Shown one piece after another: positions 47,409-60,400 of a DNA stretch of 64,000 nucleotides. Under the pieces are notes generated by a model that was not told where the DNA came from, did not search any database, and worked only from the letters and a program-made list of their open reading frames with translations. Source of the stretch: Linnemannia hyalina (Eukaryota > Mortierellomycota > Mortierellomycetes > Mortierellales > Mortierellaceae); assembly GCA_019671135.1 (NCBI GenBank), contig JAHRHY010000007.1, forward strand, positions 434,001 through 498,000, in the 5' to 3' direction. The translations under genes were made by a program, and so were the position numbers. The number at the start of each line of letters is the position of its first letter. Positions within the stretch are counted from its first letter, which is position 1.

Positions 47409-48204
47409 CCTTCATCAACCTGTAAAACTCTTCATGCTTTTATACTTTGGGTAATCATTTTGTCTACCTCCATTGTCTCCTTTCCTTCCCCCATCTCCTT
47501 CCCTTCATTGTCCCTTCTTTTGTTTTCCCTCTCATTATCCCCTTCCCTTCCTCCTCATTGAATTCTTATCATTGCCATCTTCATTTCCCCCACTCACATT
47601 TTTCTTTCTCTCTCTTTCTCTCTCTTTTTCAACCTTCTACCTTTCCCGCCCGTACAACAGCACACCAACCAAAGCACTTCAATAAAATCACAAACTTAGA
47701 GTTCTCTTGATGTTTCCTACATCGTGAACGGCATAAAACATCGAAAAGAAATCTTACTAACCATACTTAAAGTCCCATGTTGGGCCCCTTGATTGTGAAC
47801 AAAACAAGTGGCATTGGCGTCAGATCTGGGTCATCAAGTCCACAATACAAAGCAAAAGAGGATATTATTTCAAGTTGTAACTTTTTACTTCAACCCCATC
47901 TCATTGTTCACACACGGTCCAGTCATCGTTTTTCGAATGTTATTTCGATTGATTTTTTTTTTGGGGGTGGTTTTGGTTATAGTACAGAAAACGAAAAGTT
48001 GATAAAGATAAGCAGCAAAGAAGGAATGAAGTGAACACGAGAAAGTTGTGAGAAATATGGGAAAAGGAAGATTGTGAATGATTTTGGAGGGACTTGTATG
48101 AGAAGGAAACGAATTGCAGAATAAAGAAGGAAAAAATAATAATATATGGAGGACTAGGAGATATGAAAAGACTGCTGTTTTGTGACTATGTGATGTTGAT
48201 GGTA

Positions 48205-48276
48205 TGGAGTCGTGTGGGGAATCAAACCCGCAACGCGCCACTAAACACTTTATCCTTTGACCCTTACTCAGCCTCC
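48205..48276 (-). other. tRNA-like sequence, degenerate
   Basis: On the minus strand a 72-base stretch runs from GGAGGCTGAG to CGACTCCA. It contains a B-box-like element (GGTTTGATTCC), and its ends can pair partially (GGAG with CTCC). T-stem and acceptor pairing have several mismatches and no clean anticodon arm forms. It may be a tRNA pseudogene or the head of a tRNA-derived SINE. No gene lies in the rest of 47409-48632. Confidence 0.3.
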
Positions 48277-48632
48277 AACCAGACAATCCTGAATGAATGA
48301 GTTATTGTGCATGTGAGAAACAGGCCATCCAAAGCGACTGTCTGATATGTCGTCCTGATAGCCCATAATGCGGTCCTGAGAATGGTTTCCTCTAGTACCT
48401 CGATATTTGCTGTTAATGTTGGATATTTTTTGTTATTTTGATATAGTTCCTTTGGTAGGTTCCAGTTTGGCCGACGCATTGAGAACATTGCTGAGATGTT
48501 TATCCCGCTCCTGCTCCCCTGCCTCAGCACCACAACCTCCTACACCTTCACACTCCCAAACTCTCACACGCCTCCTCCTTCCTCGTTCATTTCCTGTTCG
48601 AAATGATCGGAAACGAGATACAACGACAAGAA

Positions 48633-49366
48633 TTAGTCATCATCCTCGTAGCGATCATAGGGTTTGTTCCTCCGTGAGCTGGATCCTTCCCGGTCCCGGT
48701 CGGCGCCAGCGCCGCGGAGTCTGCTGCTGCCACGATCCCGATCCTGCGATGCCACCTTCGCTGCCTTGGCCGAAGCGTTCACAGTCTCACAGGCGTCAAT
48801 CCAGTCATGGTACACGTCCACTGCATGGCTCAGGTCTATTTGAGGTAGGTGCAATCGGGTATTTGGTAAGCGCTTTGTTGGCAATAAAGATGTGGTATGA
48901 TATCGTGTGCTTGGTTGTAGTAATTGAGGTATGTGCGTAAGTGTTTGTGTGGATCCTATTGAGGTGATATGGCGAAGGTATTTTTTTTTCTTCGTGGAAA
49001 CACAAAGAGTGTGTGGGAAGTGTAATAGAAGGACGTAGGACAACTTACAGTTGATCGCGCAGGTGTAGTTGACACCACACATTCTGCACTGCAGGACACC
49101 GATCTTCTGGTCGAAATCACTATTTCCCCATCGTCAATAAAAAAAGAACTGTTAATCACCTTGACAATCGTTGGCAATCAAGGAGATCCTTGTTTTTATC
49201 GCCCGACAACGAGTGATGGTGGAAACGACAGCCAAAGAATAGAAGGAGGACAGTACAGCTTGCAGGAGATCGACTTTTCGTGGAAGCATGAAACACAGTC
49301 AAAGGTGGAGTCGAGGGTCTTCTTGACCTTTGCCTGTGGCTTTCTGCTGGACTTTCTCTTTCCCAT
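48633..49366 (-). CDS. ELF1: Transcription elongation factor 1 (ELF1/ELOF1)
   Basis: Elf1/ELOF1 is a small zinc protein that rides on elongating RNA polymerase II and helps passage through nucleosomes and, in animals, transcription-coupled repair. Three exons, 49366-49257, 49119-49049 and 48835-48633, join in phase to give 127 residues. The basic N terminus is MGKRKSSRKPQAKVKK. The four zinc-binding cysteines are C24 and C27 (CVSC) and C48 and C51 (CRMC). The signature AVDVYHDWIDACETVN follows. A charged tail of about 45 residues rich in Arg, Asp and Ser extends past the conserved core. Its start is 508 bases from that of the MIP1 gene, head to head. Confidence 0.96.
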
Positions 49367-49874
49367 TGTCGGATGTGTTTATGTGTGTTTGGTGTTGGTG
49401 GTGCTTGGATGTGTCAATCGAGAGAGGACAGACGGTCAGAGATTCGTAGGCGAGAGAGGCGTGGACGGAGGGAGGGAAGGAGAAGGATCGAGAAAGTGAG
49501 TGAGAAAGTGTGAGTGGAGTGAAGGAAGTGAAGAAGAAAAGGAGCGAGGGAAAAAAGAGAGGAAGAAAAAGAGCGTCTCTTTTAAACGTTCTGGAGACGA
49601 GTGTCCAGTGAGTTGTTGAGCGGACACAACATGGAGAAGTGGAGAGCTTCTGTTGCACGTGATGTGGACCCCCCTTTTTTTTTCCCTTTTTCATCTTTTT
49701 CACGGATGATGTGTTTGTTGTTTTTTCTATTTCTTTTTTGTTTCCCGCCCCTTCTTCCTCTCTCTTTCACATCCCACCCATACGACCAACAACAACAATA
49801 ACGCAAGCGAACCACCTGCAACAAACGGACGAGCAACCAACCATAAGGGCCATATCAACACAACCTACAAGGAG
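49367..49874. promoter_or_regulatory. Bidirectional promoter region, ELF1 and MIP1
   Basis: 508 bases separate the two divergent start codons. The ELF1-proximal part is G/A-rich on the plus strand (49430-49580). The MIP1-proximal part is pyrimidine-rich then A/C-rich (49670-49870), typical of a fungal leader. I see no strong TATA box. Shared control is an inference from geometry. Confidence 0.5.
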
Positions 49875-52800
49875 ATGGTCCACAGACTGGTCTCGCGCCA
49901 CCCTTGGCGCCAGCACCACCATCCTCGAACAACCACTGCAACAGTGACCTCAACAGCCACTTCACGCCACCATTTTTATTCCATCCTCTCCTCTTCTTCC
50001 CCAAAAACAATACGCCCTACACGAGTCCTCCTCACCGCCTCTCTCGTCAATGCACACCACCATGCTTGCGTCGCTCCTACTTCCAGTCGACTGGCATTAT
50101 ATCTGCCTTCTTCAGCGCGCCATTTCCGGTTACTGTCCACCCTTACAGACCCGCGTAAGTTTATCACCCTGTTCTTGTTGTCGATTGTATCCCTTGACGA
50201 TTGGGAAAAAGGCAATGTATACTAACCCACAAGTCTTTTATACGGATAATACATAGAGCTGAAGAAGAACAAGGTCGATGTGCAGATGCTCCATCCAGAC
50301 CTGCACAGCAAGGTGTTCCCCACCTCCTCTTCTCTTGCGACGACAACGGTCAACACATCGATGGAACCCACGGCGGACATGGTCAAATACGCTATCGGAC
50401 ATCTGGAAAAGCAAAGCCTCTGGGGCAAGGAAGCCATCCCAGTCCCCAACACCACCTTCGACGTCCCCCCGCTTCGAGGCCCTACCATCGAGGATCACTT
50501 TTATAACATTGGAAAGCTTGACTCGGAACGGTATCAGGAATTGGCGGTCACCTTTGCGCGATCGCCTGTCCATTCTCCGCCCAAGACGTGGATTTTCCAG
50601 GAGGGGTGGACCCGTTATGGGATGGATGGATCGGTGACGAGGGTAGAGTATCCGAAGGACAAGATGTTGACGTTTGATGTTGAGACGGTCCCGAGTTTGA
50701 GCAAGTACCCTGTCATGGCTTGTGCGATCTCTCCCGAGGCTTGGTACGGATGGGTTTCGCCTTGGCTTGTCAACCCTCTCACCAAGGACGGTCGGCAGAA
50801 TGACTGTCATCTGTTGTCGTTTGGGCCCAGTCGGAACGGGAAAGGCGACGAGCGGATATTAGTCGGTCATAATGTTGGGTATGATCGTGCACGGGTATTG
50901 GAGGAGTATTGTCTGGAGCAGAACGGGATGCGGTACCTCGACACCATGAGTCTTCACATTGCTTCGTCAGGACTTTGTACACAACAACGACCCAGCTGGC
51001 TCAAATACTCCAAAGCGATCGAGAACTCAGACTCGGCATACGTTGACGCCTTCAAGGCCACCACCGGCAAGTACTTTGACGTCAGCGCCGTTAACAGTCT
51101 GCTTCAGGTGGCCAAGTTCCACTGCGGGATCGATATGGACAAGGCACCACGGAATCTTTTGGTCGAGGCGACTTATATCGGACTGATTCAGGATAATTTT
51201 CAGAATCTGATGACCTACTGTGGACAGGATGTCGTCGCCACGCATGCGGTCTATCAAAAGACGTTACCAAAGTACCTCGAGACTTGTCCGCATCCAGTCT
51301 CGTTTTCGGGGATGCTCCATATGGGGTCGTCGTTTCTCACAGTCAACGAGGGATGGACGGCTTACGTTACTCGCTGCAACAAGATGTACAAGGAGATGGC
51401 CGAGAATGTCGAGTCGAAGCTGATGCTGTTGGCCCAGAACGCGCTCGACAACTTTGCAAAGGATCCAGAGTTTTACCAGAATGACCCATGGATCAGCCAG
51501 CTGGACTGGAGCATGCCGAAAAAAAGAGAGAGGGCGGGCCAACTCAGGGTCGATGGCACAGGATGGGTGAAGGGCAGGGAACCTAGAGAGATCTGCCAAA
51601 CCAAAATCCTGCCGGACAAGCCTCAGTGGTACCGAGGACTGTGGAGCCTTGAGGAGAAACGCATCAAGCTCACAACACGCCAACGAGTTGCACCCCTTTT
51701 GCTCAAGTTGCAGTGGCAAGGATACCCCCTGGTTCACTCTAAACTTCATGGCTGGACGTTCCGTGTGCCCAGGGAAGATACGTATACGTCAAAGCTGGCC
51801 GAGCTAACTTTCCCGGCAGAAAGTGAGGCTGGTTTCCAGGACGGTATCAACATCACGGATTTCCGCTACTATCGACTACCACACAAGTCTGGAGAGGGTA
51901 CCAATGTCGGCAACCCCCTGGCCAAAGGCTACATCTCTTACTTTGAGGATAATGTCCTGAGCTCCTTTGCTGGTAAAGGAGAAGGGTCGACTGAGGACGG
52001 GAGCGGTCAATTGGCACGACAGGCGCTGGATATGAATGCTCAGTGTGCCTACTGGGTCAGTGCTAGGGAACGTATTGAGGACCAGTTTGTTGTCTGGGAC
52101 AAGGGCGCCGATGGACTGGGCGAGAAGATGAAACTCCCGGAGCGTGAGGGCGAGGGCAAGACCAACGGCATCATTCTCCCGCAGATCATCACCATGGGCA
52201 CAGTGACTCGACGTGCGGTGGAGAAGACATGGATGACAGCCAGTAACGCGAAGAAGAACAGGATCGGATCCGAGCTGAAGTCGAATGTCGAAGCGCCAGC
52301 GGGGTACAAGATTATCGGAGCAGATGTCGATTCGGAGGAGCTGTGGATCTCGAGTCTGATGGGCGATGCGCAGTTCAGGATGCATGGCGCGACGGCTTTA
52401 GGGTGGATGACCCTCCAGGGTACCAAGGCAGCCGGAACAGACCTTCACTCCAAGACGGCGAATATTCTGGGCATCTCGCGCGATCAGGCCAAGATCTTCA
52501 ACTATGGACGTATCTACGGTGCAGGCGTCAAGTTTGCAGCGAGACTGATGCAGCAGTTCAACACGGCGATTGATGCGACCGAGGCCAAAGAGAGAGCGAC
52601 CAAACTGTACACGGCTACTAAGGGTTCGAGGCAGCTCAGGGCTCCGGAGTACGAGCTGGTGCACGATCGACCCTTCTGGCATGGAGGTTCCGAGAGTTAT
52701 ATGTTCAACAGTCTGGAGCGCACTGCAACCGCCGACGATCCCAGGACACCCGCGTTGGGCTGTGGAATCACGGATGCCTTGAAGCCTAAGCATACAGAGA

Positions 52801-55014
52801 GCCAGTTCATGACATCGCGAGTGAACTGGGTGGTCCAGTCGTCAGGAGTGGACTACCTGCATATGCTTCTGGTGTCGATGAACTATCTGATCAAGAAGTA
52901 CGATATCAAGGCGCGGTTCATGCTTTGTGTTCACGACGAGGTTCGGTATATGGTCAAGGAAGATGACTCTGCGCGCGCTACCCTTGCCCTCCAAGTCAGC
53001 AACCTCTGGACCCGCGCCATGTTCTCCTACAAACTGGGCATTCACGACCTTCCCCAGGTATCATCTTATCTCTTTTTTTTTTTTTTTTTTTTTTGTTGCC
53101 TTTTTTGCTACGTCAATATCGCACTAGTTTACTGACTACTTTTTACCACTAACTTTTCCAATATTTAAATAGTCGGTGGCGTTTTTCTCGGCAGTAGATG
53201 TGGACCATGTCTTCCGCAAGGAGGTCAACATGGACTGTCTGACGCCAACTCAACCATACCCAATCCCCCACGGAAAAAGTCTCACCATCGAAGATGTAAT
53301 CGACCTGACCGATGGTGGGAAGCTCGGACCAGTGGCGCCCGGGTTTGAAGACGCTGCCGAGAACTCGATTCCATTCGCACTCTTGTCCAAGGACCATCAA
53401 CAACAGATCTTGATGCAACAGGCTCAGCAGAGCTCGCCTGTTATTCAGGAGATCACGGAGGAGCATGGGGGGATGAATGGGTTAGTCAAGACTGCAGCGC
53501 AGAATGCAGAGGAGCGGAATTCGATCTTTTTGCAGGCCCAGTCGTTGGCGACGATGAGGGAGATCAAGCTGGCGATCAAGAAGCGGCAGGCTGAGGCCGA
53601 GGCTGCGTATCGGGCTCAGGTCGAGGCGGAGAGGAAGAGGCTTGAGGACGCTGAGAGAGCTAGTCGGGGTGATCAGGGTGATGATGGTAGTGGACAGGGT
53701 GATGAGGTCGTCAAGGCTGTGGCTACGAAGCGCAAGTCGACCACGACGGCACCAAAGCCGAGGAAGTCGCGTATTGTCCGTGAGGCAGCGCCATTCGCAT
53801 TCAAGCCCAAAGTGACAAAGGGCTCTTGGGGGCGGGTTATGACCGATGAGGAGCTTCGAGCGGAACTCGCCGAGACTCAGGAGAGGGAGCAGGATCAGCA
53901 GCTGCAACATAGTTCAGGACCCAGGGTTGAGAAGGAGATCCCACAGGAAAATGTCGTCAAGGCGACGAGTAAGGTTGAGGAGGTCATCCCCTTTATCGAC
54001 GACGGCACACCCGAGGATACAGGATTCGCTATCGCTTTCGAGGACGTTGTCTCGGATGAGACTCTCGCCACTGCAAGCTTGGATGACGACTGGACTCGGC
54101 AGTCCCAGGAGTGGCTTCAAGATTTTAAGGACTATAAATCCGACTCGCTGTCGGTGGACTTTGGTCGTGCCTCAACCGATTCTGGGCTTCCGTTTGAGTC
54201 GGGATATTTGCCTTATATCCCTCCATCGGCTGCTGATTTTGCGCGCGAGACGTCGATTCTGCATGATGCGCCAAATGCCTTTATTTTTGCGGACAGCTTG
54301 TCGTCTTATGGTACTTCCCGACGTGCCAATGCTAGTCCTGCCGGTCCCGGATCAAGATCAGGGTCTGTAAGGACCGCCAGTTCTTCAACAAAAGCAGTGG
54401 CAGCACCAGCAGCACTAGCAGGGGCGGGAAGGATCTCAAAACCCACCGCCACTACCACGGCACACGCGTCGTCCTCTTTTTCCTACCCCAACTCAAGGCC
54501 GAACACAAGCTACAAATCGCAGGCTATACCAGCTCCCATCTTCGCATTAGAATCAACATCGACAACGACCACCGACCATACCCGAAGCAACACCCCAACC
54601 TACAAATCCGCTTCTCGTGTAGGAGTCCGGCCATATGAACAGTTCCAGGAGATCCACCGGCAGCAAAAAACGCGCGCCGCGAATATCGATACCGCGGCCA
54701 TGAGAGGTAGTACTGGTAGTGGTCACAGAAGGTTCGAGTCGTCCACGCCTAGGACTGAAACTGGACACTCCTTCAAAGAAGTCATCCAGCGCGCATCTGA
54801 TGCCGACTCTGCTGCTGCTACCACCAGAGGAGCGGAGGAAGATCGTGGTAGGGGTGGTGATGGTTCTAGAATGAAGAACGCTTCTAGTTCGTACTCGTCG
54901 CGACCACCTTCGCGATCCTCATCGTGGTCGTCTTCTTCAAGGACGACGTCTTCTGCGCAGACGACGACGCCAGGACAGCCGTCGCAGAACCGTGGATTCC
55001 CTGGGTCGCGGTAG
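49875..55014 (+). CDS. MIP1: Mitochondrial DNA polymerase gamma (MIP1) with a long C-terminal extension
   Basis: This family A enzyme replicates and proofreads mtDNA. Three exons, 49875-50154, 50257-53057 and 53173-55014, join in phase to give 1640 residues. The start is Arg/His/Ser-rich without acids (MVHRLVSRHPWR), a good presequence. Exonuclease motifs: I is LTFDVETVP, II is VGHNVGYDRARVLEEY, III is YCGQDVVATHAVY. Polymerase motifs: A is GADVDSEELWISS, B is RDQAKIFNYGRIYGAG, C is VHDEVRYM. Catalytic Asp and Lys residues are present. The polymerase fold ends near IPHGKSLTIEDV, early in exon 3. About 570 residues follow, including a charged coiled coil (IKKRQAEAEAAYRAQVEAE), a basic patch and a Ser/Thr-rich end. 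Yeast Mip1 has a shorter extension of about 280 residues. A poly-T run fills the second intron. Confidence 0.96.
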
Positions 55015-55295
55015 TCTTGTTTTTTTTTTTGTTCATATCTTTTCTTTATCAGAGTTTTTCGCGTATTTTTCTTTCCTTTTCTTTTCTTTTCTTTTCATTT
55101 CCTTTTTTGCTTGTAGATCTTTCGTTGTATTATTTTCTTCTCCTTCCTTGTCGCTCTGTACAGTACAGTCTCTTATGCATCCTTTCATTGTCTTCAACCC
55201 GAGTATCTATGAAATCTGTGTATTGAGTAAAAAAAAAAAAAAAAAAAAAAAGGTCTCTAAAAGCGCTTTATATATCTACAAACAGAACTCCCACC

Positions 55296-57026
55296 TCAGA
55301 ACAGGCCCTCCGCCTTTGCCTGAACACTAGTCCTATACTTATCCTTGAACATATCCAAATCGACATAACATCCCTTCAAATGTCTCTTCCCCTTTGTCGG
55401 ATCAAAAGCCGTTCTCGCATGAAGGACCCTCCGGTTCGCAAAAACCATACACTGACCCGGCCTCATCGTGTGTCTATACTGCAGATCTTCCCTCTCAATA
55501 TACCCCGCAAACTTCTTCAAGGCCCCATAAAACGCGCTCACCTCCTCTGCTGGTAACTCGAGGGGTCCCTGGAAGGGAGGAGCGTAGTTGACGGTGAGAG
55601 CGTCGTTGAGAGGGTCGAGGACGATGGTGGGCCGGTTGTAGTGGAGGTGGTGGGCGTCGTTCTTGTAGTGGAAGGTCGTTGGTGTTTTGAGGAGGATTTC
55701 ATAATCGGCTGGGTGGTTTTCTTTGAGGAGAGAGACGGCTTTGAAAGAGTCCATGAAGATCGATGTGCCGCCGGGGACACTGTTTTCGAGGCTGTGGAGA
55801 AGTTGCAGGCCTGGGGGCGCTTCCATGTAACTAGGGTGAGTTTTTTTTTGTTTGCATCGTGGGAGAAAAAATGGGGGAGGGGGGGAGGGAAGGAAGAGTG
55901 CGGGGAATAATATGGTTTGTTAGATCCATTTCTGTATTTTTTTTCCATCGACACATCACCAGAAACAACATGAACAAACAAACAAACAAACAGACAGACA
56001 AACAAAGAGACTTACAGGAGATCCATATGAAGTCCCAAATTCAAGTTCGTATACGCAACATTCTTCGCATCCGGCACCGACTTGACATCCCAAGTCCGTC
56101 CATAGAAAGTATGTCTCAAATGTCCAATCCTCTCTGCAGCATTGCCAACCTCCTGATCCTCTGTCGGAACTCCCTCCAGGAAAAACAGTCCATAATCCTG
56201 CAAATGCTTCAATCCCTTCAACAATCCCTCCGGTGTGTTCATGTACTCGTTGTAATCCAACCAGAGGACTTTGGACTTCATGAGCTCAGCGTCCCACAGG
56301 ATCGGGGCATGGTTCATCCTCGACTCGACGCGGTGCTCCGAGGGGGTCCCACCATAAGCACCCAAGACCATCTCCCAAGGGTAGACAGACTTATGCCCCG
56401 GCTGCGACTTTTCTGGCGCCTCCCAATCGCCCACATCCTCCAACCCTTTCGACCACACAACCTCCAACCCCTCCGGCGTACCCTTATAAGAAGTAACCCC
56501 GATATCGAGAGGGACCTGTGTAGAAGCGTGGAGCTTTTGACGGGTGGAGGGGTGGATGCATTCGGGGCAGGGGCAGTTATCGCGGAGCCAAAGGGTGTTG
56601 AGTTTTGTTGGATGAGAGCGGTGGTATTTGGACTCGGGAGGTGATTGGATCTCGATGGTTGTGTTGTCCTTCAAGTTGACTGTTGGGAGGGAGTCTGAGG
56701 TGGACAAAGATGCGGTAGCGGTGGTTGAGGTGGTGTATGTGGTGTGGAAGCTCCTGGCTCCTGCAATTGATGCTGCCCTGCTGTTGTTCAAGATACCCGT
56801 TGCCATCTATTAAAAGGAGAACAAAGAAAAGTAAGGGGGTGTTAGCATGGAGGAGTGAGGGCCATGGTTTCAGACTCATTCAAAAAAGCGAGAAAGCGAA
56901 TGAATGGCAAGGACGCGATTCATGAGTTTTCGGACTTACAGCAGTTCGGGGAGTGAAAGAAGCGAGGCGGGAGGGAGCTGTCCGGGCGACAGTTCTGAGA
57001 GCGGTGCCGATAGTCTGCCTGAGCAT
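55296..57026 (-). CDS. Gamma-butyrobetaine/trimethyllysine dioxygenase family
   Basis: BBOX1/TMLH-type enzymes are Fe(II)/2-oxoglutarate oxygenases of carnitine biosynthesis. Three exons, 57026-56940, 56806-56016 and 55830-55296, join in phase to give 470 residues. The short first exon (MLRQTIGTALRTVARTAPSR) and the start of the second form a mitochondrial-type presequence. The N-terminal zinc domain shows LWLRDNCPCPECIHPSTRQ. The double-stranded beta-helix carries the iron ligands, H289 and D291 in HMDLLY and His about 430 in VLHARTAFD; an Arg of RTAFD is a likely 2-oxoglutarate ligand. Trimethyllysine and butyrobetaine hydroxylases are too alike to separate by eye. It is convergent with MIP1, 281 bases away, with a 23-A run between them. 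Confidence 0.93.
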
Positions 57027-57410
57027 GGTTGTTGTTTGTGTCGGGTGGCGGTGGTGTTGTAAAGTGTCAAGAAAGAAGGAGAAAAAAGAGAAAGAAGAGG
57101 AAAATGTAGACTACGAAGGAAACGATAAATAAAGGCATGCGAGAAAATGGGTCTGCCTTTTGATTGGCCAGATCACTTATTGTTCTCATATGTCACTGTC
57201 CCAAAGACCTTTTTCCCCCGCGCTTGAAACAGAAGCGGGCGGGAGAATTGTAGATGTGTTACGCCGAGCGAGTGTGGGTCTTCGTGGAGAGTGAAACATG
57301 GACCGAAGAAAAACAAGGGAACTCGCAGATGTATTTGGGAAGGATCGAACAAGAACAGGGACAGGGACAAAGCTAACGGGAATACGAACTCTTGGCAGGA
57401 TCTCATGAGT

Positions 57411-60400
57411 CTAGGAATACAGGTACAGGTCTCCCTCCATACAACCTAGGACCAACAGCTGGTTCATTGGCAATATACCAATGCACGAGATCGACGACCG
57501 AATCGCTGAGCTCTTGAACTTGGACGTGTATGCCAGCGACTATTGATATTTTTGAAAGAAACATTCATGCGTGAGTGAGAAGACCGCCCTCGCCTCAAGG
57601 TGACATACACGGACAGCAATAAAACAAAAACGACAAACTTACGTCGTCGTTGATCGGTGTAAAGGAGATCGAGTTGTTGTGATGCATAGTAATGATCTCG
57701 TCCTTGAAGATTTCTAAAGAGACAATCTCGGACGTGCCCCGGATACACTTGATGAGCGCCAATGTGTGGACATTCCATATACACACCATATGGTCCGCAG
57801 GTGCCGACGTGATCAGAATATCATTCGTATAAAACTTCATCTGAGTGATCTCACTGTCAGAGGCTCGCCAATTGCCAACAAGGGTCCCTGTCCTCGACTC
57901 CAACAAAGAAACGGCACCATTAGAGAACCCAGTCGCAATCAAGGTCTCTGCAGGGTTGGTCGTCACCACCTTGAGTGTGACACCCAAAGAACTAGTCGCC
58001 CGCCAGCTGTGTAGACTGAGGTGTGTATGACTGTCCAGGAAAGTAATCGTACTATCCACCAGTCCTGCGACAATGTAGCGCGACCGGTGAATTGGCACCA
58101 TCGTCACCACTGGCGCCTTTCCTGTATTGAATTGATGTACAGTCTTTCCTGTTTCCGGTTCCCAAAGCTATCACAAAATCGAGAGCAAAAGAAAGCGGTT
58201 GTCGTGAGATGATAGGCAAAAGGAAATGGACCCAGTCAAAAAAAAAAAAAAACTCCCCTGAACCAAGATGCTTACATGAATCTGCCCATCACAACTGGCG
58301 ACAATATCCCCAGTACCGAATGAACCGCCTCCTGTAGCAAAGTGGAGATCATATACAGCTCCACGACGATGTCCATTGTACGTCATTAAACATCCCGATC
58401 CGGCATCAGCATATTCTGGATTCTCAATGGTCCGATGGATATCCAAGGACCACAGCTTCACCGTCCGATCTTTCGATCCAGTCGCCAAGATTCGCTGGTA
58501 CTCGTTTGCACCGACCACCCTGACACCTGACGTGTGTCCTTCAAGGCCTTGAAGTTTCCAGTCATTGAAAGCAAATTGCATCGACTTTGCCATCTCCTCC
58601 TGGTTCGTTGACAAGAACCGGTTCCAGTTGCTACATAATCAAAAATTAAACAAGAGAGTTAAGTTATCACATCAAAAATTGAAACTGATAAAATATAGCT
58701 TATCAATTGTCGTACCTGAGTTGTTCGAGTCTGGCTGTCGTCTTGGCTTTTCCAGGCGATCCAAAGTTCTGGCGGTTCTTCCGTGCGGGGCCAGAGCCAA
58801 GAACGGGTGACATGGATCCAATCGAAAGAATCTCTGTAGGTGACTTGACAGGGTCTTGGCCTCCTGAGGCAGAATCACCTGGCCTGTTATCGCCCGATCC
58901 ATGGTAATGGGAAGAGGAGTCTTTGCCAGACATGACAAGTCCAATAGTCGATGTCGCGTTTGTGGACGATGCTACCAAGGTGCTCATAGATGTCGACGCA
59001 GAAACCGACACCAAAGCCGACGTTGCCGACGTTGCCGTCGGCAGTGAGGACGGTCCACTTCCAGTCGAGTTTGCAGAAGGCGATCGACTCTTGGTAGAAT
59101 CAAACAACGACAGAGCCTTGGACATGCTGGCAGAAGTTGCTGACCAGAGATCCTTGGTAGAAAACGCTGTCCGTTTGGAGTTGGCAAGATCTTTTGCTTG
59201 CTGATCCTTTTGCTGCTGCCAAAACGTCGACGAGGAAGATGTCAAGACAAACTTTCCTTGCGCTGTAATACTTCCCAATGACCGCAGGGGAGAGTTGCCA
59301 AATTCTTTGGAATCCAGTCTCGCCGCAATAAGTCTCTCAATCGCATCACTCGCCGGGATCATGCTCTGCATAGCGTCTTGGCCGACACACGAGCACAATT
59401 GCCCATAGGCGTACATCATCTACCAGTACAGGTTCACCGCGCGTTAGAAAGCGATCATTGGCAATCCTAACAGTGACGTTGCTTGCTCATAAAAAACGCG
59501 TCTCTTACCTGCTCATTGCGCTGCACATCGATGGATGACGAGGCCTTTGTACTGATCTCCTCAATATCGGGGCCAAATCCCGAAAAGTACTTTTGCAAGA
59601 TTGGAGCGATCTGTTACACAAAGGGGAACAAATTGTTAAGTTACATTCACATTTCACTATGTGACAATTGATGCAGTCTTTCGCCCAGCCAGTACTTACG
59701 TGCTTCTCCCAGTCGGGTCTGGTCAACGAGAAACTCAGCTGCAGGATAAAGTCCAATGCGGTTCGACTGACGGCCAATCTTGGACTGCCTTGAGTGTCGG
59801 GTCGATTGGAGGGCTTGCGAGGACTTGGCTCAATCAACCTATAGATCAACTCTGACCCACCGTTCCTCAGTTCCGTCACCAACTGCGTGTCGTACATATG
59901 TGGTACCAGCTATTCACAAAAAAATATGGGAAAATGTTAGCCCTCGAGAAATAAACTTTAAAGTACGCGTCGCGAATCGCAAAAGTGAGGTATCACGTAC
60001 AGATCCAAGGAGTCCCAGGAGATTCCTGAGTGTGTTGCTGGTTCTCGCTGTGAATGAAGACGACGCCGAGTCGATCAGGTGCATGATGTGACTGAACTGA
60101 ACCAGCGCAAAAGTCGACCCAAACTCGTTGGCTATCCCGCTCAAAGTGATCTTCAGAATGGGAAGATACATCGGATCCTTGAACGCCAATCTCGAGAACG
60201 GCTTCATGACATGCTTCGAAGTCAATATAGGCCCGATTGAGCGGCTACCGACATGTAGAAGATGCGTAACGCGACTATGTGAGCAGGAAATACATGGTGC
60301 ATATAATAGCCCGAGGTAACGCGATAGAGATAGGTTGGCTTACCAAATGCCAACAAAGGCCTCGCTGGCGACTCTTCCCAGTCTAGGAACATAGTCAACA

